Notes under the pieces: generated by a model | The model's database searches: none | Told to the model about the DNA's origin: nothing | What the model saw: only the letters and a program-made list of their open reading frames with translations | Translations under genes and position numbers: made by a program | Source of the DNA: Strigops habroptila | Taxonomy: Eukaryota; Chordata; Aves; Psittaciformes; Psittacidae | Length of the DNA stretch: 64,000 bases | Assembly: GCF_004027225.2 (NCBI RefSeq) | Contig: NC_044289.2 | Coordinates: 7,057,761 to 7,121,760 of the forward strand | Direction of reading: 5' to 3' | Shown: in pieces, positions 1-14,700 of the stretch | How the letters are laid out: each line of letters starts with the position of its first letter | Position numbering within the stretch: position 1 is the stretch's first letter

Positions 1-3000
1 CTCCAGCCCAGCCAACTTTTAAAAGTACAAAAACTATTAAACTCACATTTCCTTTCTTGGCCAGGTAGACAAGGAGAATCTATGCAACATGGAAACTTTG
101 TGCATGCAAATGATACGGGGACTGAAATAATGTCATCCACAGGCAATATTCACACTATCCTTGCAGCTTTAGGCAGAAGGGGGAAAAAAATACCAAATAA
201 AAAAATCATAATGCTGTTAAGCAGCAAAACATTCTCATCTATAAAATCCCAGGGAGACATTTCTCTGTCTCAGAAAACCGTAAGCCTGGTTCACTTACTC
301 CTGGGCCACTTTAATGTTGCAGAAAAATTACAGTTTGCAGCAAACCATCTTAAACAGATAGAGGGCTTGACTGCATTTGAAGTTTCTTTTGCAATATTTG
401 CTCAAGAGAGCTTTTATTGTTGCTGTTCTGCTTTGGGACATGTACTGTATTTTTCTAAAAAGATGATTTATCATTGCCTTAAAAAAAAAATACAGAATCT
501 TTGTTACTATTCTTAAATTAATCCGATTGCTTTGTTTCTGGGGGCCAATTCAGTGATTTTCATTTGCTCTATGGACAATTTCCAGTACGGGAATGAAGTT
601 AGGAACCCAAAGTAGATCCTTATTTTCCCCAAACAAGGCCCAGGACCTTTGAGCGTTTCAAGTTTCTCTTGTGCCCTTCAAGCTGTGTCCTAATTAATTT
701 GCACAGATCAAGGACCATCAAAACCCTGATGGAATCCAGGGCTTCACCCTGCATCTATCCTTCCATATCCAAGTTCTTTTCATGCTGCACCTTTGGAAGG
801 AAATCAGCATCAACTACAATAAAATGTGGGGTGTAGGGAGAGGGGTGTATTAATAAAAATAGACATGGAATAGTGTTCTTGGAGCCCCTATTTTTGTTCT
901 TGTAGAACTGAGGTTATTCCAATTAAATGTAACAGAGACAGACTTCTGCTGCTGTATATCATACCACTGGGTTCTTAACTGTACAGAAATCAAGAGTGAA
1001 TGCTATGTAGCATTAGATGTGTTTACTGTACAAAATTCACATGGCATTTTGAATATACATATATGTTATATACTATAACAGTAGTGGGATGTTCACGTAT
1101 TGGTGATTAAAGCAGCACAGAGAAGCCCTTAGCTTTGCCACTCACTCAGCCCTCACATCCCTTCACAGTGTAGGTGCGTGCCAGGGCTTTCCCATATATC
1201 CTAAACCCCTCCTGCATAAGGAGCTAAGGGGCAGCAGTTAATCTGTACGTCAAACGAGCCTTTTCAACAAGTCCCTTTTTTGGACTCGTTATCTAAAGAG
1301 CATGGTGGTGCTTGGCAGTTGACATCCAGTCTGAAATAATGACATATTAAAGGTTTTAATCTCCTATAACGGAAAAGTTTCCAAAGAAAACAAGGGTGTA
1401 CAGATAAGCACCTCCCCATCTTGAATATGTACTACCCAGATGTCACCAAGTTAATCCATGTGAGCCACTCCGTTCTGTGGCCAGAAAGCAGGGCAAGGTG
1501 CCTGCTTCTCAGACAGACCCTGCTCTGTCTATGCAGGTGTCTGTGCTAAGAGTTTATCCTGTTCATTTGCTCTTTCTTTTCATCCTACAAGTGCACTGCA
1601 TTTCATGAAGCAAACAAAAAAAAAAAAAGATCTAGGTGGTTCTCAGTCTTTGCACATGTAAAAATGTGCCAGTGTTAGCTAAGTGTGAACGTCAGGTATA
1701 TGCACAAATCTAGCTAGATTTAATCGTGGATTTACTCTCTCAGCTGCAAAACTGTCAGCATGCCAGGGAACACCAAAGAAAGGAGAAACAAGGGTCTGGT
1801 CCTTATTTGTACCTGTCAGAGGACTCAAGGAAGGAGGCTGACCAACCAAGAAAATTAGCATTTGTTTCTGACAGGGATCTATGCAAAGCAACAGGGTTTT
1901 AATTTAGGGCTCTTTTCATCAAAACGATAACAGCTGTCATCTACTGTGTGAGTGCAGTAATTACTGAATCTCCTATGTGGAAAATGAATACCTGATGTTT
2001 CATTTACACAATAATATCTCAATCTCCAGTCCCAGAGACAGCTAGTGACATTCCCACAGAATGACTAACACGTACCCCACCTCTAAATTCCTGCAATTCT
2101 ACAGCCAGCTCCCCCCAAACCCTCAGTGGTTTTCACAGTCCTTCCAACAAAAAGCAGAAGTGTCTGTGATAATATTTATGACCCTGAAATTTCAAAATCC
2201 AACCTGATTCATCCTATTCTTTCACAAGTCACTTGAAATAAATCAAGTTTCATTAAGCAGCATGAGTATCCTGTCTCACCTACAATTTTAACCTATTATT
2301 TTTAGTCTTCTTCACCACACACGGAGAGAAGATTTTTGCTCCATTCACCATTACCACACCAGCACAAGAAAATAAATAGGAAGCTGCAGACTCAGGATTC
2401 AGACATCTTTTTGCTTTGTTTTAAATGGAAACATTTATATATATTTATCAATCAAATTGTAACTGACCTGAAAACAGAGCTTGGTTATAGATCTTATTTC
2501 CCCAAAGTTGAGCAACTTCTTTTTTTGTTTTTAAAATAATCAGTTCTGATCTGGTTTCTTAACAGAAACAAAGTTGGATTTTGAAAGCTAAGCAGCCCAA
2601 CAAAAGAATGAAGTGATTTTGCTTACTAATAGAACAGTCTAGCTAGTGTCATTATGGGAACGAAGGTAATTAAAAAAAAAAAAAAAAAAGTATTTCCATC
2701 AAAACACGTGTAATTGCACAGCAGAGATCAGTTTAAAAGTGTATGGTTCCTGATCATTAAAACAAGTGAAGTAAAATTATATGTTTTACAGAACTGCTTG
2801 TACTAGCCTGGACTGCGTTATGAGGTAGGGGGCCAAGAGCTAAGTGCTTCCAACCACCAAAAAGTACCAGTAACTCCTGTAGAACCTCACATCTCAGACA
2901 GCAACATGGTTTCAGTATTTTGTGTTGTTTTTTCATCAATTGAAGAGAATGTGGAAAATAACTTTGGATTAGATAAATCACTTGGAAAACTATTTCAATC

Positions 3001-6000
3001 AATCATTTCCCCCTTTCTAGCCATGCCCTGAAGATGTTTTGCCTACAACTGGTTTGCATTCAAATGAGTAAGCATGCATCTCTTTTGCATACACTACCAT
3101 GTAGCAGCATGCTTCAGTTTGACAAAAGGTGCCTAGCACTCCAAACTGCCTTCATACAACTACTTTCCTGCTTAAAACTATCATGGAGCAGTTTCTAATT
3201 TTAGAGTTTCATCAATTGTCAGCACACAAGTAGGGAAGTTGGAGCCTAAATGATCTTTATTGGATAAAATCAAATGAGTTTCATGTTAGGCAGCAAATAA
3301 ATATGAAGTGCCTAATTTATCTAAATATTTTAAGGTGTGTGCTTAAATCCTGTTAATTCCCATTTTCAGCCATCTCTTGACTGTCTTGATTACTGTACAG
3401 TTTGGATTTCCAGAGAAGCAAATTAATTGGGGCGTTCATATCCTTCAGAAATCAAATGAAGGCTGGATGTACACAGAAAAGGGTTTCTATGAAGAACAGC
3501 CAAAACTCAGCCTGAATAAGATGTTTGAAATGGAGATTGCTAGAAACAGGTTTTCTATTTGCAAAATAAAGTCACATTTGAGTGACACAGAGATAATATG
3601 ATTCTTTTCTATATCAGCATAAATCAAGATTTAATTTTTTTCTTCTCTCCTTCAGGACAGTATGTTCTGCAAAATACTTTTTATTTCACCAATAGGTGGT
3701 TTTCTGGAGAAGTTGGCACGGAACTGCCAAAGAATTTCTTGACCATGTTTCATTTCAAGGAAAATGCCTTGTGATCTGGGACAGGAAAATTAAGCTGACA
3801 GGCTTGCTTGGAATAAGATTTTTTCAGTAACTGAAGTTACAACCTTCTAAAATTACTTATTCTAACTCATGGTGCAGAAGTGCTTACAGCAGTTGTTAAA
3901 AAAATATATAATCACAAAATCAGAAGAACAAGGCTGGGAGGGATCTCAAGCCATCTTCCAGCTATTCCCTTTCTCATTCCAGACTGACGTTTGTCTAATT
4001 TTTCCCTCAGCTGAAACTCATCATCTATTACAATTATCCTTGTACTCCTAAAAATGTTTTTCTGGTGTCTAGCTTTATATTAAAAAGATTACTTCTTGTG
4101 GGTGAACAGATACAAAGAACAAATTCTCTTCCTTCTTTTTGAAGGTTTGTAATACCCGTTTGCAAGCAAAGCAACCCCAGGTTCAATCTTTTTTTGTAAA
4201 GTCTTCTTCCCAAATTTCTCTTTTTTTTTCCCTTCCTCTCCAGCCACTTTCCATCTGGTCCATATCTTTCCCAAAACACCGTGCCTAAATCTGGATATAG
4301 TCTACCCACTAATCCTTCACCAGTACCAAGAAGAGTTGAAGATTATCTCTGATCCCTTCAGCATGGTTTAGTCCATTTATAATGTTTAACTTTTTTCTTT
4401 TGGTAACAGCATATTGTCAATTCATGTTCAGCAGATGGAGGTACAGCCATTGCATCCCTTTGTCAGAATGTAGACACAGACAGGTTTTCCTGCTGGGATC
4501 CCCTAAGAATAAGATGGGTACTTCAGAGAGCACTGTCTCAAAAAATGGAGCTGTAAACATGAATGGAAGGTGAATATCTTTACTAATAAAGACAAAACTG
4601 TGCATCTGCACTTCGAAGATGGTTTCCAAGGGTTCTGTAGAGATGCAGTTTGTTTGTTCTAAATATAGCACGTAACTATTAATATTTTGTTCCTTATTAC
4701 CTGGTAGTTGCTCACTTTAACGTGAGTAAAACACACAGACAGAGTGCTGCTAAGTCATCAGTTACTGATCGTTGATTTAAGTCTGCATTTGGGGCTCAAA
4801 CTTATAAACCTCAAAGAAACAAATAACAAACAAGAACAGTAATACAAGTAGGATATGATTTTCTAGATTAATTTTCAATGTTACAGACAATATCTTTGCT
4901 ATTACAAAATAGTGATTTAAGCAACTAAACTAATTTTAGATCACCATCTACATGCAAATTTGCCTCTGAAAGCACACCTTAAGCACTAGTCATCCTTCAA
5001 TTTGGAGACTCAAAGAACTATTTCATCAGCAAATGGTTTTGTTAGGAGCACCACTGAGTAATTGCAGGGCCTTCATGACAGTGTGCTGTGATACTTGTAT
5101 CTTGTCATGCAATTTATTGTCACACCTGGGTGGTCTTTGAGATGAACATCTCAAAAGCAGAACTTTTGTCCTTTCCACAGCTATAGTCAACAACGTCAAT
5201 TCTTTCTCTTCACTCGAGATGTAAGATTAGGAAGACAGATGATAAAGAGTGCAGAGTAAGCAGAACAAATAAGCACATTTGTCAGCTGCATGGGGAGTTA
5301 TACACTCCACTTACTATTTTGGAATCCAAGACAAAGGGTGTCCTGTGTATTGCTGCATGCATCCTGTGTACTGCTATGCATCTCCAAAGCCCAGAGTTAA
5401 GTTTGAACAAGAAAAAAAGTCTTAAGAGGTTATATAAACAAACATTAACAGCAAGTAGCAAATGTTTTTAACAGAGTTACTCCCTCAGTCCTCCTAAATG
5501 GGAATTTTCCTCAATGCAGATTCCTGAAGTTTAGCAAATGACACATCCCTGCTTCGATACCTGTCCTCCCACACTACCAGCCACAGCACAGCACACAAGG
5601 GAGATTCCCATCTCCCGCTGCCAAATCCACCACTGCCAACATATCTACAAGCAAAAAATTTCAAAATAAAATACTGAGTATGACAGGTTAGTTCCTTTGC
5701 TCAGGAAATGTCAATTTTCCCATTTGACATACAGCTGAGGAATGATCCCACCTGCAAAGGGAAGGCAATTGCTCAACTGAGCACACACTGTGGCAATTCC
5801 TGCGTAATTAGCAGAACACATTTAGTCTTAACCTTCTTCTGACGAATTCAGTCACACCTGTTTATGTGAAATCAATTAAGAGACCTTAATCTTCTTAGAC
5901 AGTTTCCAGCACTCCATCCACAGGTTCAGGCCTGTTTCTTGTATTGCGAAGTTTAAATTCTATTAAAAAATTATCCTATAAACATTAAGACCTAAATTAA

Positions 6001-9000
6001 GCTTTAATAATTAAAACCAGTTACACTTTTAGTCTGCAGCCTTTTGGTGGACAGACATATATCAAAGAGTGCTGTCCATTTTGACTCTGATGAGTGGAGG
6101 GGTGAGCAGAATAACCTCAAAGCAAGGTCAACATGAACATGGCTGCGTGCATGCCCCATGCAGGCATGTGTCAGAACACACATTCCTGTGCCTGAGACTG
6201 CTGAGGACTTGTGGAGTGATGTAAGCATAGTCTAGTAACAGGGTCATCCAAGGAAAGGAAGCCCAGACTGCCTCCCCACAGCATTCATGATCCCCCTTCT
6301 TACAGAACAATTTTTTGGGAAGGACTTAAGTTCACCTTACTCTAGTCATGTCCCTAAAACAGACATTGACAGCAAGTCAGATGAATCATTCTTCAGAAGT
6401 GCCTATATTTCTTCACTTTGAATGGAGCCTGCATAAAAAGCTCAGGCTGGATATCTAGAATTTGATGAGACAAATCCCACCATTAGTAGGGATGTACAAA
6501 CAGCACCACCATCTAGTGAAAGAACAAGGTGTATGAATCCAGGCTCACCTCTGAGGTCAGAAGCTACCGGATTAGCTGAAGCTAAAAAAAGAATAGTGTT
6601 GCTAGTTTCCATTGGGAATAGTTTGTGGTTTACAGCATAAAGAGTCCTGGCAGTGTTTTATGCCAAAGGAGAATTTAAATCTCACATCTGTGTTTGTTTC
6701 TTGGAGCAACTATGCTGGCAAATGAGTCATCCCAAGAAACCTTAAATTACTTTTCATCTTACATCTAACATTATAAAAACATTGAATTAGTGTCCAGAAA
6801 TAGTTCAAGGTGAAATAGAAGTATGGTCTTAGGACACTCACGAGACTATCAACTGGGATATACATGAAAGGTGCTTGGAGTACCTTGAAGATTTTGGAGC
6901 CAAACCTCTGGTTAACCTACAGAGCTGCACAAGACTCTTCTGAGGTGAAACAAAAAAAAATGAAAGTCAACAGCTTTACCTGAGTAAACCCTGCCATTTA
7001 GTATGTGCCTTGTCAAAACTGACCCACTCTGCTAAGCCTCCTTGGAAGGCAAGATCCTGCTCAGTGTAAATAAGGAGTTTCTCTTGCAATAGCATACCTG
7101 CTATCTTTCAAGCCATGTTCTTTACACTGTTTCTAGAAGGTGGTTGAAAAAAAGGAGAAGAAAGACCAAAAAAAAAAAAAAAATAGGAAAAAAGGGGGAA
7201 ATTCCTTTTTTCCCCACAACCTCTAGTAAGAGAAAATATCAAGTAGCAGCTAAAATCTGTTTGAGATCAACTTTTGTTTTATAAACCTTGGGTTTCATTC
7301 TAATTGTTAGGGAGACACGTAATAACTGGCTTTAACATAATTTTCTTTGGACTATCTCCCCAAAGCCACAATTAATGTAAATACCAGTGTCTTGTTAGTA
7401 ATTTCCTTTCATTGGTAAATGCTGAAATGCAATGATCCGACCACAAATCACAAAGCAAATAAGCTTGCAGCACTGTTCAAGCTACATTGTTATTATGCAG
7501 TTTGTACACCAGTGTTGATAAGGGAGATTTTCGTGAATAGCAGAATTCTTTAACTACTTGGAAGAGTTTCATTACATGACAAACGAGCAACTGTTGCACC
7601 GTTCCAAACAATGGAGATAGCAGCTTCTAGGGGCACTTACACATAAACTGGCTTGAAGGGGTAAAAGCAGAATCGGGTGTCAAGAGAAACCTGGTGTAGA
7701 TGTGGGATCAGACACCAGACTACAGAGTCCCTCTTCCCTGCTCACAAACCTGAGGGGATTTACTCTCTTGCATTTTCTTCAGCTGCTTTTGAGGGGCCTT
7801 TAGTGATGGATGACACACACCAGCAGCAGCAGATGACTACCAGCCTTTCTGTCTCGCCTGTGTGCTAGGAGACCGATGGTGGAGGATAAAAGACTTCCTG
7901 CATGCACAGGTCTTAGTCTTCCTAGTTTTGCTATTACTACACATCTCATATTTTAGTGTTCACTTGTTTGTATGCAAAAATACAGGTGTTTTAATTCCCT
8001 GTTTTCACTTTATAACAGGATATATGTTTAGCAGCCAAAAATATACAAACAAAAGACTAAACATCCAAATAACTGAAGTAGATTTCAGTCTCCTATCAGC
8101 CAAGATCCCTCTTTGCCAAATCACCTCTTCTCTGCCAAACACTCAGTCACAGAGATGCTACTAAAATATGCAACAGTAGAAGATGCTTTCCAGGGAAAAA
8201 TTAAAATCTTTCCCTGAAATACTATTGACGCACACACAACAAAACAAAATCTGACTCCATGACCAGACTGCCATACTTGGTGTGGCAAGACATTCACTGC
8301 AATACACACCAGGGACATGTTACCAACAGTCTTGCCTTCATACAACTGCAGCCAACATTGCTCTGACCAAGCAGAAATCCTTGGTTTAAATTTAGCATTT
8401 TATAAAGCAAATAGTTCCACCCCTGTTCTTCCATGCTGTTCTACCCATTAGTCTCTCAAGGCTGGCCACAGAGCTGCCACTGACAGGGCAGAACTGTCAT
8501 TCTCCTCACAGGGCCTCAGAAGTCTTTTCCCAGGCAGGAAAATCTCTCTAATAGCTGTGAGGAAGCATATGGAGGGATAATTAAATTAATCCCTTAGCCT
8601 TTCTAAGCAACCTAAGTTACATCTTTCAGTTCAGAGTCTACCACTCTTCAGGATAAGCATGCAAAATAGGCATGATCCCATGTTTTCAAAGATAAGGGTA
8701 TACGCCAAAAGAAGAAATAACTTCCTTGTGGCCATGCAAGACACTTGGACATGAGGAAACAAAGTACACAGCTGTATTGTAGGCTGCACTTCTCTGCCAA
8801 GATACTTTCTAGACTCTCTAACATTGATGTCTGCATGGGTTAACTTGATCTGCTGGTGGAAGGGAAATTTGTTTCCCATACCCCAAAGTGCAGAGCTAGG
8901 TTATTCTGCCAAATAAGCTAGTCACAACCAGCTCAGGTATCTCTGTGCTGCATTAAAGTCTGCAGTGTAGACATTCAACACATCTTCTCAGGTCAGAGAT

Positions 9001-10903
9001 TAGTTCCTAATCCCTTTGCCACGTTTCCCAGTAGGAACTTCACAGTACTAGGGCTTTGCTCAACTCTACAGCTGATGGTTTTGCAAGGCCCAAACTGCTT
9101 TGCAAGGATTGCAAAACATGTTTGAACTTCTGCATTTTCCCAGTCACAAAGGGCTGCTCAGCCCCTCACCCAGTCTCACAGCATGTTGGCGTGAGGCCTG
9201 GAAAATAAACCAAACCCTCCCCCCAAAAACACCCATGCCATCTTGGAAATCATTAATGTCTCAAAAAACAATCAGATACATGTGGATGCAGACACATAGA
9301 ACATGAGCTTATCATCCCTGTGTGTTCTTACATTCCTTTTTCCCCTGTCATTTTTCCTCTAGGCTATTTCTATATTCTAACTCCTGCTCCAATTTCTACT
9401 CTGGGTTTTCATTATGCTCCTGGTGTAAGAGCTGCACATCCCTTCCCATCTTGTTCTTGCCACGTAGTTAGAAGTACCTATAGATGATTCGCGAAGTCTT
9501 GTGACCTCGCTGCAGAACATTTCCCAACATTAAGCTCCTCCAGCTCCCCGTTGATCCAAATCACTCTGAATTTTATTACCCTCCTTTGTATTGCCTGACT
9601 CCCTTACCCTGTAGTTTATGGTTAGTCCAACCTTTGCATTTCCATCAGAAGACACTTCTCAACTAACATTAGGTTAAAGCCTTTTAGAGCTGCTGATACA
9701 AGAGAAACCCCTAAGAAATCCTGAAGGGTGGAAATGGGGATACAAATAGCACGGGAGCAATAAGCTTGTTCCCTAGCAAGCATGATCGAAATGATGGATC
9801 TTGCTAGAAGTGTCAGTTGCCCAATTTTTGTTCTTACCAAAGCTATAGGGTTTCCTTCACACCCTTTAATTACTCAAACCTTACTTAAGGAACGTGGTTC
9901 AAACAAATAAACATAAAAAAAAAAGTTACAACAACGTAGCATGATCTTGACATACAAGATGTCAGAACCATTATAAACCCCTTTATTCCAGAATGATGTC
10001 TTTTGTGCTTAGAGGCATGCTTGCTATTCATAGATCTACTGCTCAGCTGTTCCAGTTTTTAGTTCTGCATAAATGCCCACTCATTATGTCCAGAGGGTTT
10101 TGCCTGTAGCTTTGTGTTTGTAGCCTTGAGGCAAATGTCTTGATGGCTTAGGGAACTCACAGGGAATGACCAAATAACATCGGATTTTCCACAGCAACGA
10201 AGCCATTATGGGACACATTTCTATGTAACAGCACCCTTCAGTGTGCAGTCATTATAACTAAGGATTTACCCAGGCTCTGAGGACATAACAAAATCACTTT
10301 GAAGCCAAAAATCCACAGCGAAATCTTAAGCATTAGATTTCTGAAATGCTTCTCAGAACTGCTTGAGTCAGGCAGCTTTGTCAGTTACAGTAAAACCAAG
10401 CAAAGGGGAAGGAGTTTGATGCACATCTTAAGAATGAATCAAACTATTCAGACCAGTGCATGCAGAGCAGGGGGTGCAGTGTGCATTCACTGCATGTAGT
10501 TTTTTCCAGTTGCACATGGAGCCATCACAAGCACACACGCAAGTCCTAGTTAACATTTATATTTTTAAGCTCCAACTTCTAGCTATTGCTAAAGCTTATA
10601 AGCATGTTGCTCAGAAATTTGAAGAAAATCTGTAGCTAGGCTGTAGGAGATTACAATGAGCCTTCGTAATCCTCATAGCTAAGGGAATCCACAGCCTGAA
10701 ACCCAGCCCATTTCAGCTGCAATACTCCCCACTAAGTAATTGATCTGGTGAGCTCCTGCTTTATTAGTGGTCTGCGCAGATCGGGTTTACAATGGAAAAG
10801 AAAGTTTGTGATTTTAGAAAACAAAAAACAAACAACCCCCCCCCCCAAAAAAAAAAAGATCAAGTCTATAGCATAAGCCCTGGGTGAAAACAGTGTGTGC
10901 AAA
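1..10903. other. Intergenic flank downstream of TFAP2C, no gene seen
   Basis: AT-rich DNA with short, unsupported open frames. Besides the possible old CR1 at about 3905-4330 and short A runs (for example near 2671-2689 and 7170-7183), nothing was recognised. The frame at 82-516 (144 codons) has no family resemblance. Confidence 0.6.
3905..4330 (-). mobile_element. Possible ancient CR1 LINE remnant
   Basis: AATCACAAAATCAGAAGAAC followed by AGGCTGGGAGGGATCTCAAG resembles the reverse-oriented 3' end of old CR1 subfamilies (CAGAATCA...GGCTGGAAGGGACCTC). Later parts (CTCAGCTGAAACTC; CCAAAACACCGTGCC) are only loosely similar. A RepeatMasker alignment would decide. Confidence 0.4.
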
Positions 10904-11788
10904 TGTGGTGGGTTAACCCTGAACTGCAGCCAGCCAGCCACCCAGCTGCTGTTTCACCCCTCTCAACAAGAGAGAAAATAAGATGAAAAAGTTAATGGTT
11001 CAAGATAAAAACCAGGGAGAGCCCATACCAATAACTGTCATGAGCAAAGCCAGACTTGATTTAGGGAAAACTAATTTAATGTATTGTCAATCCAAATAGA
11101 TTTGGATGGTGAGAAACAAAAGCAAAATTAAAACACCACCTCATTCACCCCTTCTTCTCAGGCTCAACCTCACTCTTTCACCTCCTACCCATCACCCTGA
11201 GCTGCACGGAAGGCATGGAGAACAGGATTCCTCTCCCTCACGCTTTTCATAGAGTCCTAGAATGATTTGGGTTAAAAGGGACCTTAAATATCATCCATCC
11301 AACCCCCTGTCATGGGCAGGGACACCTTGCACTAGACCAGGTTGCTCCAAGCCCCATCCAACCTGGCCTTAAACACTGCCAGGGATGGGGCAGCCACAGC
11401 TTCTCTGGGCAACCTGAGTCAGATTTCCTGTAGCCCCTTTAGGCACTGGGAACTGCTCTAAGGTCTTCCCAGAGCCTTCTCTTCTCCAGGCTGATCAAGC
11501 CCAACTCTCTCAGCCTTTCTCCATAGCAGAGATGCTGCAGCCCAAGCCCTCCATGGGCTACAGGAGATCTTGGCTCCAGCACGTTGAGCATATACTTGGC
11601 AATGGCACAGCTGTTTCTCACATTGTTTCCCCTCCCAGTAGCATTTTGCCCTTTCTTACACCTGTTTTCGGTGACAGACCCAGCTGTGGCTGCAGGGAGG
11701 CCATTTAGGAACCAGCATGAGGCCGCTACTCAGGTATCTTCACACAAGCAGCCCCACCACCAGCACCCAGGCATGGACACCCCATACA
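10904..11788 (-). mobile_element. Solo LTR of an avian endogenous retrovirus, split by a CR1
   Basis: On the plus strand it runs from TGTGGTGGGTTAACCCTG to ACCCCATACA, which is TG...CA; read on the minus strand it is TGTATGGGGT...AACCCACCACA, the usual orientation of a widespread bird ERV LTR family. Body segments such as GAGAGAAAATAAGATGAAAA and AAAACTAATTTAATGTATTG also match that family. The flanks are GCAAA (10899-10903) and GCAAG (11789-11793), a 5-bp target duplication with one mismatch. No gag/pol/env reading frame is present. A CR1 fragment interrupts it at about 11248-11552. Confidence 0.75.
11248..11552 (-). mobile_element. CR1 LINE 3' fragment nested in the LTR
   Basis: On the plus strand it starts with tandem CATAGAGTCCTAGAATG near the CR1 3' terminus and continues with GACCTTAAATATCATCCATC, CATGGGCAGGGACACC, CTGCCAGGGATGGGGCAGCC and CTTCTCTTCTCCAGGCTG, all standard for reverse-complement CR1. 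LTR-like sequence resumes at about 11553, so the CR1 inserted into the LTR. Confidence 0.85.
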
Positions 11789-14700
11789 GCAAGTGATAAA
11801 CAGGCTTTGAGAAGCCATACAAGAAGCTTTAGTTTCTCCAATGAGGGAATCTCAGACTGGAAGGGAAATTATAGCTGAATCTATCAGAACTTCCTCCCTA
11901 CTCTTTGCTCTGAGGACCAAACTGCATCTACATGGCTGTATATCCGTGCAGGTTTGCAACAAGAGAGTTCCCCGCAGCACTCATCCCAACCACCCTCGGT
12001 GCTGAGAGCTGGAAGAGGAGCTCATGCAGAAAGGGCGTCTGTTTTGATGGGGAGCGTGTGTAAATAATCACATGTGGAGCAATCTGTGCCAGGCAGCCCG
12101 CACCCCTGGTCCGCAGACCCCATGCAGGGCCGCCGTTAATGAGCTCCCAGTCATGGCACATGAGAAACTGCACCAGTGCTTCGAGGAGAGGAGGCAGGAC
12201 ACCTGCCTGCTGCACATATGGCTGCGTTCTCCCAGCAAAGGCAGGGAACAACATTCAGCCAAGGACAGAGCATGGAGGGACATGATTCAGAGAGCACAGT
12301 GCCCTGGTTCCACCATTACTGGGACAGCAAGAACAAGGCACAAGCTTCCAGCTGGTTCCTTCTATCCCTTAACACAAAGCACTCCAAGAAAGGCAGCATT
12401 CTACCCAGCATGTATCTCTGAGGACGATAAGCTGTCCTGTGGTAAAACTGCCGAGATGCTAAGGGTTGGATAAGGGCTGCATTGAAGAGGCAGGAAGTTG
12501 AAGCATGGATCAGGAATGCATGACTGCATGGAAAGTCGGAGGTGTACCAAGACAAGTGACCCTCACGTATCATAAGGTGATGTGGTCCAGCACTGGAATG
12601 TGATCAAAAAGGGGCTCCCAGTCACATCCTTCCCCAGTTTGTAACCCTTGAACTCAAGCGTTATTGCATTTTGACATGACTCAGAACAGCTCACTACAGA
12701 GCAGGGATTAATCTGACTGCGCATCTCACCCCAGATACAGCACAATTTTTGCATCTCCAGGAAGGCTGGATTAATAGCAGCAGCCAGCAACAGCACTGTC
12801 ATAACAAGTTAGTGCTCTTAAGAGAAGTAACAGGAAGAATAACCTCTATATTACAGAAGCTTACAAAATGGTTCAACCCAGCAGCATCGCCAGGCAGTGT
12901 TTTAGCCTGGCAGTGATTCACCAGAAATGGTCACATGCTCCTTGAGCTGGAAAACACTGTGGAAGTCTCCCCTCGGCAAGCCCTGCAACAGCCCTGCTGC
13001 AGCCAGGCTGCCGTCAGCACAGCCTGGAAGAGCAGTTGTGCATTTTATCCTCAGCTTCTTCTCTCCTCAGGGACCCAATCTCCTACCTGCCTGGTGGCTC
13101 TGGATATTAACCCTGATTGAACAGAGAGGCTGAGCCTTGGTGGTGGGGGGGGAGGATGTTCGGTACATATTTTTGAGGAGGGTGTACATTCTTTGACACC
13201 TTTTCCTTGTACTGTAAAGGTCAGCCAACACATGCCAGAGGGAACACTCGCCTTTTGTAGTAATTAAAACAAAAAAGAGAAGAGAAAGAAGTTCAGCACT
13301 TTCCATTATTTGCCCAGTTCAGGTTCCATAAGTTTTCAGGTTTCTTCCTCAGACACAAGAACCCTCTTTCCTTCAAACTTTTCTTTTGGATAAGCTCAGA
13401 ACCACAACTTCTGTTGTCTAAAAAGTACTTGGGACACAGTCCTAGAGCTGCCTGCATATGATGGTCTTTCAAGCCTCAGAAATCAATGCAGGACACAAAA
13501 GTCAATCGAAATGATTTTCAACAGCCAGACATCAAATAACCAGCTCCAGGAATCAGCTCTCACACCCAGCAGCAGCAGCACAGACTGGCTTGCTTTGGCT
13601 CGTTATTGTAATGGGGCTTGTTAAACTCCCAAGAGAGGATATTCCACAACTTCCCAGCTCCAGCGCATCATGTAATAACCATTTCCACCTGGGTGGAAGG
13701 TGTGCTAAGACCCCTAAACACACTGATCCAGGCCATATTTAGGGAACTGCATGTAGGAACAACAAGAAGAGTCAGCTTTTCTTATATCATCCTGCTAACA
13801 GCAGTACAATCACACAAGCCCATCCTGAATCTGTACAGGAACATACTTTATAAGACAGATAAATAAAACCTCGGGAAGAATGGGAGGAAAGAAGCAGAAA
13901 AACGTATATACAGAGTGTTGCAAGTTAAACAAGCCATATTAGTACAGACATGGAGCTACTCCTCCATGCAATCATCTCTCTCAATATGCTTATTTCCTTT
14001 TTCCCCATTTCTAAGTTAGCACCCTGGTACAAGGCAGGAGATTTTCCCTGCCTGACTTTGAGTTTCATGGGATGTGAAAGGGGAGGGGAAAAGAGATAAT
14101 TAAAAAAAATTAATAAAAATTTATATATAACTTTTTTCCACCATACACAAGCCTAGTTCCTTGTACAACCGCTTTATACTGTCCGCACTGACAGTACAGA
14201 TTTCCTGTCCATGGCACTTTGACCCCAGGACCACAGTGCAGGCCCATTCACACCCTTCACAACTCTCCTATGGCAAGCAGCTATTGCTTTGTCTTCTTGA
14301 TTTGCAAAGTGCTTAGGTATTTCACTGCTATTTATTTCAATAACAGTTAGGAGCCCTAAATATGTGCCCAATCTGACCATAGATACTTAGGATGTAGCTC
14401 ACTGCAACAACAAGACACAAGTTCACATCTCCTGCACCCAGAGCAAACAGCCACCACTGCCTTTCCCTCTGCACAGAGATATGAATACACCCATGTACAT
14501 GGGCATAGCCATGGACACCATTGCCAAGTCCTAGGAAAAATCCGAAGACCACAGCTTTCGGAGTCCTGCAGGGAGTGGTTGAGTGAGGGATTAGTAAACC
14601 AAGCCCTGCTAAAACAAACCTCTCAAGGAAACCCAACACTGCCTCTCATTCAAGTCTCTTCATCACCTTCAAGTACAGGGCTGCACTGGAAGCAGTTTGG

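Noticed and set aside
82-516. 144-codon plus-strand open frame
   Set aside because: Ordinary length for chance in this much sequence; no recognisable domain and no splice context.
12072-12473. 133-codon plus-strand open frame
   Set aside because: Overlapped by similar frames on both strands; no domain recognised and no exon signals.
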